64,000 nucleotides of DNA from Fomitopsis serialis (taxonomy: Eukaryota; Basidiomycota; Agaricomycetes; Polyporales; Fomitopsidaceae): contig NW_025955045.1 in the NCBI RefSeq assembly GCF_022376445.1, forward strand, positions 104,684 to 168,683, given 5' to 3'. The notes below the pieces were generated by a model. It worked only from the letters and a program-made list of their open reading frames with translations. It was not told the origin of the DNA and searched no databases. Positions 45,334-57,722 of this stretch are shown in pieces. The number at the start of each line of letters is the position of its first letter. Position 1 is the stretch's first letter. A program made the translations under genes and the position numbers.

Positions 45334-48018
45334 TCACGCACTCATCGCCGCCAACACATCGTACATGTTCCCCGCCTGCGCGCGACCGCGCCGCTGGCCC
45401 TGTTGCAGCGGCGGCGCCGTGGATGGAGCCTCGCCTCCCGCGCCTGCTTTACGTTTTTTCTTCGCCTTAGTCGGTTTTGTCATGAGAGCGGACTCCAGAC
45501 CCTCGAGACAAATACTCAAGATCTCATCATCGTCCGAGGTGCCAGTGACGGTGTTCGGCTGGAGCGTCAACGCGGTGTGGAACCGCAGCCCGGAGAAATA
45601 GAGCATGGGGTTCGGTGCAAGGTCACTGAGCAGGAGGAGCTGCGCGAAGTGCTCGACCGCGTCGCCCGCGAGGCTCACCTGGGTGACGAGCTGGATGTTC
45701 CGCTCTTCGATGGGGACAGGCTCAGGCTCAGGCTCGTCGCTCTCTCCGGGGACGTCGTCCGGCTCAGATGCTCTCGCCTTTCCGTTCGCGCGCGGCCATG
45801 AGAACGCAGAGAGGAACGCACGGACCTCCTCGCGGGTCCATCGCTCGCTTTGCTTCTCCTTCTGTGTGGGGTTTGCATCCGCACGGGCGTGCATCCGCGC
45901 GACGACCCAGCGCACCGCGAGGACGGCGACGAGCCGTGCACCGTGTAAAGTACGAACACCAAGAGTGTCCGAGCCGAGGGCGCGCAGGAGGAACGTAAGG
46001 CGGAGATCCTCCGGCCAGAGCTGCACGGGCAGGGGCCTCCCCGGCTCCTGCTGGCTCTCCGGAGCAGCAATGGAAAACTCCTCCAGGAGATCGCTGAAGA
46101 GCGGCACAGTGATCTCTTCAGGCGCGAGGCGCGTACCGCGGCGCACGTACTCCGTGACGACCTTCGGGCGCAGCGGCGTGGGTGGGGACAGAGCGGACGC
46201 GCGCGCAGAGTCAGCCGCAGGGTTATCCAGCCGCTCGAGTGCATCCCGGAGCGGAGACAGCGGGTCCTCGTCGTCCGAGTTCTCCTCCACCACGTCCACG
46301 AGCTCGTCGTCCGAGTCTACCGCACCGTTCTCCTTCGCCTGATCGTTCTCCGCTAGGGGCGCAGGCAGCCCGACGCCCGCATCGAGTACGGCATAGCCCC
46401 ACTGACGGATCGCACGTGCGACGCTCTTTGACACGCTCTCCTTGTCGGGATCCTCGAGTGCGATCCGCGGCCAGGCCGTCCCGGTGCTCAGCACGTCGAG
46501 CGCGCGCGGGGAGAGCTCACCGCGGCGGTATGCGCCCACGTACAGCTCGCCGACGCGCGCGCGGTCGGTGTTGATCGGTGGCTCTGGCCGCTCGTCCGCC
46601 ACCGCCCGAGGCGGGGAGAGGAAATCGACGAGCCGACACGTCCCGGCGCCGTGCAGTGGACACGGACACGCCCGGTTCGGTCCTGGCCCCAATCCATTCT
46701 CGTCGCTACGCGGGATGGCGTACTGAAGCGTCGCCTCGACGATGCGCTCGACGATCGCGTCAAGCTCGCCCGAGCCCATCGTGTCGGGCGGGCGGAGGAG
46801 AAGCGCATGCACCGCGGCGTCGATGAGCTCCATGACGCTCCCGATCGGCCGCTTGCGCTTGCGTTTCTGGTCCGGGTCCAGGAGGGAGCGGAGCGTGCCC
46901 GCGACACGGGTGATGCGTTGCGGGAGGGTGAGCTGCCGCTCGAAGAAGAGGGCATGCAGTGCGTGGCGGGGGGCGCCGTCGACGCCGCCAGTAAAGTCGT
47001 TCCCGACGAGCGCGCCGAGGAGGGGGAGGAGCGAGACGGGGAGCTGGAGAGTGGTCGCGAGCGCGGTTGGGGAGTAGACGTTGCAGACAAGCGCGAGGGT
47101 GGTGTCACCTGCGGGAGGGATAATGCCGCGCCCAACGAGCGGGTTCTCCGCCTCGCGTTTGCGGGTCTTGGACTTGCGCACGGTCTTGAAGCCGTTCGGG
47201 TCGACGTCATCGTCGCCGTCCGTGGAGCTCAGGACGCTCCCCGCGTCCGAGGCCGCGGCAGACGCAGATTCCGCGAGCCAAATCATTTCATCGAGGGGGA
47301 TGTACCCCTGGTAGCCGTCCGCGTTGAGGACGACGAAGTCCGAGTCTCGCCCGACGACGTAGGCGTTCAGGCGCGCGGCGAGGGCGACGGCGTACGGGTC
47401 TCCTTCCTCGTCTGCAAAGTGGACCTCGAGCCAGGGAGGCTCGACCCGCGCTGCGGACGAGGAGACGAGATCGCGCAGCGTCTGGACGCAGACGGTGAAG
47501 GAGAGCGGCGGGAGAAGCGAGTTTTCGCGGAGGAAGCGCGGGGTCGAGCGGGCCTGTGCGGAAGTGCGGAAGAAGAGGAGGCCGACTTGGATGGTCGTCT
47601 GCGTTGCGCGAGACACGAGAGTGGGAAACTTGAGGGCAGGGTACACACCTGTGTGAGACGTGCTCAGGTGTGGTGATTATGGGGATGCTGAGAGCTCACC
47701 GTCGAACACGAAGCAGACATGCAGCCCGACGGCCCTCCAGGCGGTGACGACCTGCGTGATCAGCCGGGAGAACGCCTCATACTCGCCGCCGTAGATGTAA
47801 TGAAGCCCAGCCAAGCTAGCGAGCTCGAAGATGAACCTAGAGGTATGAATGGGTGATGGACCAGCGTGAATGGTCAAGCGGGAGACTCACGACCAACCAT
47901 CAATAACTATGGTGGTGGATTTTGGAGGCTGGTGGCCGGGCTGCTTGGGGAAGCTAATAGTATGGGCGAGCGCTGACCTGCTCTCGCGCAGATATGTTGT
48001 GAGGCCGTGGATGCCCAT
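45334..48018 (-). CDS. Asteroid-homologue, XPG/FEN1-superfamily protein
   Basis: Three exons, 48018-47891, 47836-47700 and 47648-45334, join in phase to 859 residues. The N-terminal XPG-N domain starts MGIHGLTTYLRESRSAL, contains the buried acidic strand TTIVIDGWSFIFELASLAG and VGLHVCFVFDG. The XPG-I-like part has EVHFADEEGDPYAVALAAR, then NAYVVGRDSDFVVLNADGY. This matches the Asteroid branch, whose members are nuclease-fold proteins linked to signalling or DNA repair; enzymatic activity is not established for all of them. A helical C-terminal half with WGYAVLDAG-type sequence follows, then a Lys-rich region (KPTKAKKKRKAG) that may be a nuclear signal. The tRNA-Leu gene lies 174 bp upstream on the same strand. 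High-GC frames on the opposite strand are shadows. Confidence 0.88.
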
Positions 48019-48191
48019 AGTTGTCGGTGTGACTGGTTCGCATACGAGGTCAAAGAGCGGCGATGGGTGAGAATGGGTGAGAGCAGGTGGTGGAGGACAA
48101 GCGGCGTGTCGACGGCGGCTTCACACAGACGCAGATCCTCAGTCCGAGTCAGTATGTACAAAAACAAGAAAAATGCGAAGTTACGGGGACA

Positions 48192-48317
48192 TGACAAGAG
48201 CGAGATTCGAACTCGCGCCCTTGTTCCGTGCACAGTGCTACGCTCTCCCTCTGGATTGATCCAATTTGCGGACAAAACACCTGATTCCAGCGCCTTAGAC
48301 CGCTCGGCCATCTTGCC
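48192..48317 (-). tRNA. tRNA-Leu(CAG), intron-containing, long variable region
   Basis: The 5' acceptor strand GGCAAGA (48317-48311) pairs with TCTTGTC (48199-48193). The A box TGGCCGAGCGG and the B-box region GAGTTCGAATCTC are both present. The anticodon stem CTGGA/TCCAG encloses loop AT-CAG-G, giving anticodon CAG. About 23 nt after position 37 (TGTTTTGTCC...GGATCA) fit a normal tRNA intron. What remains between the anticodon stem and T stem is about 34 nt, far longer than the usual 13-20 nt of a leucine variable arm. So either the intron is annotated too short or the gene is atypical. Transcribed by RNA polymerase III. Confidence 0.78.
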
Positions 48318-49729
48318 TTACATGATTTTCTTTTAGGGTATTTGTCAGAGATCTGTGCCACCTCTGCCTATGAACGAGAAAAGCGTGATACGTCGAGGAA
48401 ACACAAACCTCAACACGCAGACCTACTTGCGCAGGTACCTAGTCAGAAGTCGATCGGTTGACGCGCTCCAGCTCAAAGGATGAGAGGACGGCGGATGAGT
48501 AGGGCTCTGCGAGTGCGGCAGAGTAAGTCACAGTGAAGACAGACTAGCATATGACTTACTATATCGGTCCCGGATCTCGGCCAGGTCAGGGAACTCGGTC
48601 AGTCGAGCCTAAGCAGCGAAATCCCTGTCCGGTTCTTGTAGTAGTTATACCAGTCGATAGCTGCAATTGAAACGAACACAGCGACATACCTTTTGTCCGA
48701 AAATCCCTAGCCGTTCTTGAGCAATGCATGGGGTGCCCGACTAGGGTGCCCGGCCGAGATCCCGACCCGATATAGTACTAATCATGATGACGCGACGTCG
48801 CCCAATGATGCGAAGACGACACGTCGACTTGAATTGCCAGTGCGAGGAATACTTGAATACAGATGGGCGAGCGGCGGGCTGGCGGGAGATGGGGAGATGG
48901 GGAGATGGGGAGAATGGCATCCATGCATGGTATAAGTACATACAGCGCGTGGGAACACCGTGACCAAGAGAGACATTTAATACTAACATTGGCAGAAGGA
49001 GACGTAGAAGAGCAGCGACATTCGAAAACTGTGACGAGTGAAGGAGGGGGCGGATGAGAGACGTGACGTGATAGTTGAAAAGAGAGCAATGTATTGACAG
49101 AGAAGGAAGGCATGTTACCATAACAGGAAAGTGTTGTAACAAGGGAGAGTGAGCGCCCGTCTGGGGCGTTGGACGTCCGTTGACTCCCCTTCCGGCATTG
49201 AAATATTGAACGCCCAGTACGAGTTTGGCAGCTCGTGCGCGAGAGAGCAACAAACGCGCAGAGACGGACGCGTGGATAGACGGACGCGTGGTGCGTGCGC
49301 GCGAAGCTTTGAGAGCGAAGGAAGGCAGAAAAAAGACCAATAAAATGCGCACATGTGGCGACGCTTTCAACGACTTGCAGGGAACTCCATAACAGCACCT
49401 GTACCAAACCACAATCATTACCTGGTCAACGTACCCTTGCGCGGCTTCGAAACAAAGAATCATTCATGGCCGTAAACGAAAACCCCGCGCAATCCCGCGC
49501 CGTGTTCAATAGTAATACGCCTATAAGCTTACGTGCATGCCAGAAAACGTGTAGGTTAGTATACATCTGCAAAAGTCTCCACGACCGGTACCGTCATCAT
49601 CATCATCATCATCATCATCATTCATCCAAGCTCACGACCCATGCAGACGCCGACTCCGCGCCTTCTCCAGGGGGTGCATGCTCAGGCTCGAGCCGCTACG
49701 ATTCGCCTCGTCCGTATCTACGACGGAAG
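48318..49729. other. Intergenic 1.4 kb
   Basis: No recognisable gene. Long minus-strand open frames (48.74-49.46 kb) overlap one another in different phases and have no family motif. A short GGGGAGAT repeat lies at about 48886-48913. A (CAT)9 run lies at 49595. Confidence 0.5.
49595..49621 (+). repeat. (CAT)9 microsatellite
   Basis: Nine uninterrupted CAT units, 27 bp, downstream of the BRCT gene's 3' end. Confidence 0.97.
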
Positions 49730-52700
49730 CTAGCGGAATTGACTTTCAGCATCGAACACCGGCAGACGACTCGAAACGTGCTTACGCGAGGAGGACCGCT
49801 GACCATCCGCCGCCATCGTCGGGCTAGTAACGCGGGGCACGAAGGCCAAGTTCGGGCTGGCACTGTCAGGCGAAGCTGCGTCCGCCTCCGCGGACTGCAG
49901 CGAGTGGAACTGTCGAGGGAGCATGGATCGTCGCCGCTAGAGGGACAGGAACAATGCATCGGTCATCAAAGGATGCCACGCCGTTGGCAGCGATGAGGCG
50001 CACCTTCTGTGTGCCGGCAACGTTGACCCCGTCGAGGCTGATCAAGAACCTGCTCTCGTCGACGCGCGTGCATTGTTCCGCGCACTCGACGACCCACGCG
50101 ATGCCAACGACCAGGGGGCGTGGGTCCTTCAGCAACCTAGCACGCAGTATGTGAGAAGCGGCGCGCAATTGTGTACCCGAACAACTCGCACCGGTAACGC
50201 GTGAGCGTGCTCAGCAGCCCGTTCTTGAAGACGACATGCGTGCACGTCTGCCCGACGCGCGTCAAGACCTTCCACAACATCAGCACCCGTCCACCGTCGA
50301 CCCGCCGCCTCCGCGGAGCCCGCCGCGCACGCGACTCACCTTCGCCCCCATGTCCGCCAACATGTCCACGAACAAGCCCCCCGCGTCGTCCCCGTCGTCC
50401 GTCCGCACGTCCACGAACACCGTGCACTCCCTCAGCACGCCGCGCATCCCTCCCTCGTCCTTCCCCTTCCCCTTCCCCTCGCCGGCTTCCTTCTCCTTCC
50501 GCCCGGAGACGTGCGCTCCCGAGCCAGACCGCCGCAGCACGCTCGGCGCGCTGCGCGGCTCCGGCCGTTGGCGGAGGTTGAAGTGGTGGAAAGCCGACGG
50601 CGGCGCGTGCCGCTTTGCGAGGGCGGGCGAGTCCGTCGAGGGCCCAGCTTGCGGGTCGGTCGACGACGAGGGAACGGGCGTACGTGGGGAGGGCTGGGCA
50701 GACTGGGGTTGTGAGCGTGACTCGCGGAAGAGCTTGAGGGCGATGGAGGCGCGCCGGGAGGGGTCGCGCTTGACACTCGTCGGTACGTTCGCAGCGCCCG
50801 GTGAAGGGTCTCCTGTACTCGCCTTGTGCGGCAGCGGCGGAGGGGGCATCGACGCGTCCACGACTACCTCTTCCTCGCCGACAATCGACTCAGCTAGCGA
50901 CCCCGCAGGATTAGCACATACGGACCGGACCGCGTCCGCTCGTTCTCGCTCGACCGCCCGCGCGATGATCGACGCGCCCTCCTCATTCACCGCCTCCTCC
51001 TTCTCCTCTCCGACACCGTTCTCGGGCTCAACGCCGCCCTTGACGGGGCTCCCCTCCACAACAGGCAAGCTTGACTTCTTGCTCGCCCGCGGGAAGAGCC
51101 GCCTGGCCCCTGGATTACCCCCCCTCCTACCTGCGCCACCGACACCGAACCCACCCTGCTTGCTCGCCGGCGGCGGCAGTATCGACCACGCACTCTTGCC
51201 CGGGCTCGACGGCCCCGGTGCGGCGTTCGACGGGCCCGCGCCGCTCGCAGTCGAGGGTTTCCCGAAGGAGAGGTTCCCCCGCGGCTTGCCCGGGACGATC
51301 CCGGTGTAGACATTGATCCGTTTCTGCCTCTCTGGCGGACGGCCTCCTGTTCCTGCGCTTGGATTCGGACCCGAGGCCGGTGTCATAGTAGTAGTGGTTG
51401 CGGGAGTGGGAGTGGCAGCGGCAGCAGTGGGAGGAGCACGCGTAGCATGCCTCGGCGTCCTGAAAAAGTCACTCACCGTCGCCGCACGCTGCACAGAAGG
51501 TGCGCGCACGGGGCCCGCAGCGGCCGAGTTCGGGCGGGGGTGCGACTGAGGCTGGGACGTGTGTGGGTGCGGCTGGGAGGCGGGCGGACGTGCGTAAGTC
51601 GGCCGCGCCGTAGACAACCCGTCGCTCGTCGCGGCAGCCTCGGGATGGAAGCCCATGCTCGTGCCAGGCCGTGAGGGCGCGGGCATGCTCAGCTTCTGGA
51701 GGGCGAGCGAGAGCGACGACAGCGACGAGTTGAGCGGGGTCCCGTCCGACTGCGTACTCGCATTCGGCGTCCACCCGATCGCAGTCGACGGCTTCGCGTC
51801 TGAGCTCGAGCTCGAGCTCGAGGTGGACGGCACGGGCAGGGCGGAGCGCGCCTTCTCCTTTCCCTTGCCTTTCTCGGGCGACGCGGGCGTGGACCGGGCG
51901 GCGGAGCTCGCCGTGGGCTGGGCGAAGCTGAACGAGAAGGTGCCCCGCTTGTGGGTGCCCAGTCCGAGCGGCGTTGGCTTGTTCGAGAGGTCCGCCGCGG
52001 CTGGTACGGGTTTGGCGGGAGTAAATCCTAGTACATTCCATTAGTCAGTCAGGCCTGCTGTACTTGCATCAAGACAGAGAGAGGGCGCGGGAAAGAGAGC
52101 GGGGGAAACGGGAGGCGAGGAGGAGGGAGTCGAGGGCGCAGGGGACGAAGGAAAGAAAGTAAACACGAGAGCGAGAGAGGGAAGGGAAGAGGAGAGAGCG
52201 AGAGGGAAGAGAAGAGCGAGAGAGGAGCGGGACGTACGGAGAGGAGCGGGCGTGGACGGCCCTGCAACGGGCTTCGGCGTCGCCTCCACGTCCTTCTTCA
52301 AATTCTCCCTCTGGCGGAGCGCTGCTGAGCGTGTCATGCGCCCGCCGAGCGGGATGGGCCCGAGGAGCTGTGCGCGGGCCTTCTCCTGCCGCCTCGACGA
52401 CGCCTTAGACGGTCTGGCCGGCGAGAGCTTCTTCGAAGACGGCGTCCGGGTCGATGGCATGAAGGACAGACGAGGAAGGCGGCTTGGGCCGGTCGAGGGT
52501 GTTGCGGTTACGGACGTCGATGGAAATAAGATGGGCCGTGGCGTGTCGACGTCGGCTTCGCTGGACGGCACGGCGGAGAGCTCACTGGATGGCGCGGGGG
52601 TGAGATCGCCGTCGCTGGACGGTCCCGCGACGCCGGGGAGTGCTGGGGTGTCAGTGAGAGGCGTGAGCGGGGACAGTGGCGAGGCAGGCGGCGAGGTGGC

Positions 52701-53426
52701 TTGTTCCGGGGTAAAAGGACGGCTGGGCACGAGAGATGGTGCATCGTCAGTCGCCAATTGCGCAGGTGGCTCGGGACTCGCGGGTTCGAGCTGTACAGGT
52801 GGGAGAGCGGTGAATTGGAGAACGGGCGAGGGCTTGGAGGGCGAGCGGGGCACGCGGGTCAGGTCGATGAGTGGGGCTGACGGCCAGATGGGGACAGACT
52901 GCGCACGTCGAAACACAGTCGGCGTGTCCGAGGGAACCATGTCGCGAATAGACGATGCAGACGGCGGTCGGCGTGGCCCGAGCAGCGGAGACCGGTTCTC
53001 CTCGTGCTGGTCGTCATGCCTGGCGCGCTTTAATTCCCGCTCGAGTGTGTTGGTGTCCTTGAACGGGGATGAGGGACGCTTCGGCTGCTTGTGCAAAGGA
53101 GAGTAGAGAAGGGGTTCAGTTTCAGGGTTGGACTGGGGAGAGAAGAGACGAGGGTCGGTTTCCGGATTGGACTGGGGAGACTGGTTGTTGCGGATAGCCT
53201 GGCGGGCATCCTTGAGGGGTGATCGCGCGAGCTGGTTGAGGTCAAAAGCAGGAAGAGCGAGCTGAGAGCGCGTTCGCCGGGAGCTGGTCATCGGGCGGGA
53301 GGAAGATGGAGGCGGCGTCGCTTTCGAACCGCCCGGCGCACTCACACGCGCCCGACGCGTCTCTGTTGACGCCTGTTGATGGCGCGTTGATCCCGTGACC
53401 ACCGCCAGGCGGTGTGGCGCAAACAA
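49730..53426 (-). CDS. BRCT-domain protein, microcephalin-like
   Basis: Five exons, 53426-52238, 52027-50340, 50268-50192, 50136-50004 and 49936-49730, join in phase to 1097 residues. About 900 residues of low-complexity Ser/Pro-rich sequence precede one C-terminal BRCT domain. The BRCT begins RECTVFVDVRTDDGDD and LFVDMLADMGAKV, continues TRVGQTCTHVVFKNG and ends with the diagnostic PLVVGIAWVVECAEQ tryptophan helix. After it comes LISLDGVNVAGTQK followed by RRRSM, typical of the MCPH1-type fungal proteins. Such proteins bind phosphorylated partners in chromatin and DNA-damage response; that role here is inferred. The BRCT is split over four exons, and the opposite strand has a long shadow frame at 50.2-51.3 kb. 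A later start at 53291 (MTSSRRTRSQ) is equally plausible. Confidence 0.88.
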
Positions 53427-55856
53427 AGTGCCAGTGCCCGTTATGCTACTTGGTAGATGCTCGTCTCATGCAGGCACCCAGCCGTCCGAGTCCATCCTCA
53501 ATTCTTGTTGCCAATGGTCACTCCCTTGCCAGTGATGCTCCCATTGAACACCAGTTGCAGACGTTATAGTGACGAGATTGTACACGCAATCTTCTCACTT
53601 AGCGATGGGTCATTGAAACAGGGTAGATCGTGCAGTCATTACATAGGATGAAAGCGAAAAAGGCAGGGCTAGTAGTGCCAAACAGAATCGTCAGCTTGAG
53701 CTAAGCAGGAACGGATGCGTGCCATCAGGACTGGCCAGCCAGTGCCGTGTGACAGTAAATTAGTGCGGAAGTGGAGGAGGGAACGGCGAAAGCAGAAGTG
53801 TATGTCCATTTGCTTGGAGAGCACGCCCGTAATCCGCTGACCCGCCGATTTGGATCCGCCGTTGACCTGGCACAGACTCAGACTACCCTGAGTACAGTAC
53901 AGCCTGAACGAGGGTCACCGTGAAGCTCAGCTCGAGCTTGACTCGCCAGGTGTCGGACGGGGACACTATGCTCATATTCTACGGCAAGCTGTTTGGAGAC
54001 AAGAGCTGACCGCCGGAACCGCGTGAGATGTATGCAGCTAGATTGCGGAATCGTGTGCTTGCAGGTGCGCAAAGGTTGGAGGACAAGGACCGGCGTTCGC
54101 TCAGACAAGGCGAAAGGGCGAGCCGCTGTCTCAAACACTGACATGACACTTGTCGGCTTTGGTCTGCGATGGAGACTAACACTGACACACCTTCCGTCAA
54201 TACCATATATGCTGTCTCGGGGATGTTGGTCGAGAATCCAAGTTCCATATTATTCAGTGGCCAAATTTCTCCGGATAGACTTGGCCTATGGATCGCAGTT
54301 AAATATAATGGAGAGTTGGTGACATACACGTCCGTGTGAGGAGTTACTTAGAGTCCTACCCACAGAGTGGCACAGACGAAACAGACGAGGCATGACCAGT
54401 GCATTTTGTGATCCGCAGTTTGAGACGTGTTCAAAACGTACCTGAGAATTTTTGCGCACTGCAAACCGGCAACAGCGCACCGAAACGCGAGCCTAGTAGG
54501 TCTTTCACGTTAAGTCGTCTATGAGACGCGATAGTAACGCTTCGCTCGTGGCCGCACCACCACCCAGTCGGCCAGGACTGTTATGGACAGCTTAAGCCGT
54601 GAAGCAGCCACCTCAGAATCAGTCTCCTGTAACTTTAGCATGAGCATTCAGTTATGTATTCAAGGTGCGACCTGCCTACAATGCCACCAACTGGGTCGAG
54701 GGTGACCGGTGAGCGGCCGTATCGACCGGCAATAAGATGTGGCATCTGTTAATGCCACGGAAGACCATATGAAGGCGTTCGCCTCGCCATCGAGACAGTG
54801 GCGGACCGCTTGAAAGAACGGTTGCTTATTTGATTTTGTATGCCCGGCACGACGCCCAGGATATGGCACGCAAACACGTTCACCCCGCTACAGCACGTCA
54901 AAGCTGCATATATGCGTAGATTTAAGGATAGGGTGCCAACGGTCTTGCACTACATATATCGTATTGAGTTTATGCGACATTGCAGATGACATACAAGAGC
55001 CCGACGTCTCGAAGACAACCCTCCAATGCACCTGCTATAGAAGATGTAGGTCAGTAAAGGAACATACACAATCAAAGCAACAAGATCAGAGGTGTCAAGT
55101 CTGGAGCCCGCCCTGCAACGCGGACGCTGCAGGTATACTCCTTGAAGAAATTCAAAAAGTTTGAAGCATCACAAGGGAACCGTGTCAACGCGTGCACTCA
55201 CCAAATTTTACAACTCACGCCGCACACCGTACATACAGCCATGAGAACAGCGAATGTTCCGAGAGGAGAAAAATAAAGACAGGTGTGTCGCGCCGAATGA
55301 GAGTAAGCCCCATTCCGTTGACGAGCAGCAAGGTGCCCGCAATCGCATAACTATGTCTATGAGCAACGCATCGCCCGACCACAAGCCACGCACCCGAGCA
55401 ACCGACGTGCTCATATCTTCGCACCTCGGCGCCGTCACCGAGCACACGACCGCAAGTCGCGCGGCAGACGGGAGAGAGCTAGCAGGGGTGCTCACCAGGC
55501 AAGCAGCCCGCGCAAAGCCTTTCCCTCCGTCCTCGTCCGGTCCCGCCGTGCTTGGGGGCGGCCGCTTTCCACCAGTTGAACGAGGGTTGAGTCTGCATCT
55601 CCGGGGACTTTCCCCACAGCTGGAAGAAGAGAGCGCGAGGCTCCCTGTGCGTGAGCTGCGACGGCGATTCTTCAGACGGCGCGACGGTGAAAAGAAAGAA
55701 AATGCGCGAGAAATTCGGGGGTCTATGCGCGTCTTCGATCTCCGCTCAAATCTCGGCAGCGGGGTGGCGGTGGCGTACGCTCGACCCTCAGCCTCATCCT
55801 GCTCTTACTTTCTTACTCTCACCATCGGTTTGTTTCGTCTTGAACTTGCTGCTGTC
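53427..55856. other. 2.4-kb interval without a confident gene
   Basis: No family motif is found. A minus-strand stretch at 55.50-55.65 kb (FNWWKAAAPKHGG) ends at a good donor GTGAGC and could be an exon of a small gene reading left. A plus-strand frame from 55254 runs in phase into the first exon of the next gene, but upstream ATGs lack support. Confidence 0.35.
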
Positions 55857-57433
55857 ATGTCCTCAACCGACCGCGGAGGCAAGCCAGTGGACGAATCATC
55901 AAACTCGGCGCCGGCCAGGCCGTACCCGATCTTCTGGTCACAGTTCCCGTCGGTCAAGATTGTCCGCCAGGCGAAAGGTGCGACGTCTCGTTCTGCTGCT
56001 CGGTGACATTGACATATATCCCACAGGCACGCACTCGCCGAAGGTAGACGAGCGGTGCTTCACCTACTGCTCCCAGAGCGTACGCGGTCGCCTGGAACAG
56101 CGCGAGCCCTGGTGCCGAACCTTCTGCATCCGTCGCGTCTTCGCGCACGAAGTTCAGCGCGCCATCACCGCGCACGAAGGCAAGCCCGCGCCCGCGCCAG
56201 CCCGGTACCCGCTCCCACCAGAGGGCCAGCGCATCCCGTCCCTGCTGTACATCCTCATCGGCGAGACACCGGAGGGCCAGGAGGGCCACGCGCGGCAGCA
56301 CGACGACGTGCGGTACTGGGAGGAGGGCTACTACGTCTGGTTCAGCAAGAGTCGCTGGGCGACGCAGGAGAAGCTTGACCTCATGATGCACAACATCGAG
56401 CGTCAGGCGCAGTGGGACAAGTACAAGCAGGACCGGACCGACGCGTGGCAGCAGCAGCAACAGGAGCAGGCGCGCGGGGGTCAACAACCCAAGGAGGACG
56501 CGCAAGTAGATAAGAGTCGGGCACTGGCATCGGCAAGGAGACCGTTTCCCGACATGAGGTGTGTTTCCCCTTCGTCCCCTCTTACCAGAGTTGTGCCATG
56601 TACTTTCATCCGACCATGCCGACGGAGCTCATTCACGGTTGGGACTCAATCGGTGATGCAGTGGTGGATTCCCGCAAACCATTTCATGCTGCTTTCAGCA
56701 AGCAAACGATTGATAGACCGTTCCGCACAACACGCACAGAAGGGCAGGACGGCCCTTGGCGCGATGCAACCACGAGCTGTGGTCAGGCGGGATTGTTCGA
56801 GGTCTTAACGGAGCTCGAGAAAGGATTGCACAACGGTATCCTCCGAAAGTTTATGCTTCCTAGTGCAGGGTAATGTGCCTGTTCTGCACCACCGCAGCCC
56901 AGCCGATCTCTGCGTGCGTCCTGCGGTCTATAGATCTTGCTGTAAGCAGGGGCCCGGTGGAGCAATTCATGAGCGGTGACCAAGATCACCCCGAGGTCCA
57001 GCGGAGAGGACTGCTCGCACTGTCTCTGCACTCAATCATTATCGGGAAGTGGGTGTTCGCGTCGCCCGAGCGCAATCCGATACCAATGCCTGTACTTCGC
57101 AAGAATGCCGGTCAATATCTCCTTTACTATTTGTCGACTTCGGAGCGCTCTGAGTATCACTGCATACTGACGATGACCTCTAGTGGCCAGTCAATCCTCC
57201 TGCCCATGCCTCCACCCTTCCCCTCCATCTGGGAGCAGATCGACCGGCTACTCGCGCCCTCACATAAATTGCTCACGCTCACACACGAGACGCTGCACTC
57301 GGGCGACCAGCTCAAGTTCGCGGGCCGCATCGTCGAGAAGGCGCAGACGGCGGAGCCATTCGTGCTCGCGCGCAATGTCTGTACGCGCATGTGGGACAAG
57401 TGGAAGAAGGGCCCGCCGGACGACACCGCGTAG
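55857..57433 (+). CDS. Conserved agaricomycete hypothetical protein with a 625-nt intron
   Basis: Exons 55857-55977, 56027-56558 and 57184-57433 join in phase to exactly 300 residues. I recognise the overall pattern from other agaricomycetes but no function. The protein starts MSSTDRGGKPVDE, then PYPIFWSQFPSVKIVRQAK and KVDERCFTYCSQSVRG. A conserved middle reads WCRTFCIRRVFAHEVQR, EGYYVWFSKSRWATQEKL and a charged helix of Gln and Arg. The last exon reads QSILLPMPPPFPSIWEQID, LHSGDQLKFAGRIVEKA and ends WDKWKKGPPDDTA. The second intron (56559-57183) is about ten times the normal size and contains open frames of its own. I joined across it because the flanking residues (RPFPDM then SGQSILL) match the family pattern and phase. 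No signal peptide or membrane segment. Confidence 0.75.
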
Positions 57434-57722
57434 ACGAGGAAGAGGGATGCAAGTGTAAGCTACAATACGGCCGGGATACGGACATATAGAGGTATCGATA
57501 TACAACACAGAGCAGAGCGATAAATAATGCGGAAGGTCGTGCAGGTGGGTACGCTGTCATGCCCGTCCACGAGGTCCCATCTCAATCATAGCAAGTCAGA
57601 ACGACAGTAAGCAGCAGCAATCGCACAGCGTGAGAGTGATCTTCCTCCTTCCTTCCTTCTCCCCATCCCCGTCGGGCCCGCCAAGCCCTTCTCCTCGCCC
57701 CTCCTTGCACCCAGATAACCCA

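Noticed and set aside
46651..47676. 341-residue open frame on the + strand
   Set aside because: It lies opposite the Asteroid gene; high GC at third positions of that gene leaves the other strand open. No family motif.
48741..49463. Two long overlapping minus-strand frames
   Set aside because: Overlapping in different phases, no motif, no splice partners; treated as intergenic.
50236..51309. 357-residue open frame on the + strand
   Set aside because: Shadow of the low-complexity part of the BRCT gene; Ser/Pro-rich by composition only.
52252..53106. 284-residue open frame on the + strand
   Set aside because: Shadow of the first exon of the BRCT gene, rich in Gly and Ser without structure.
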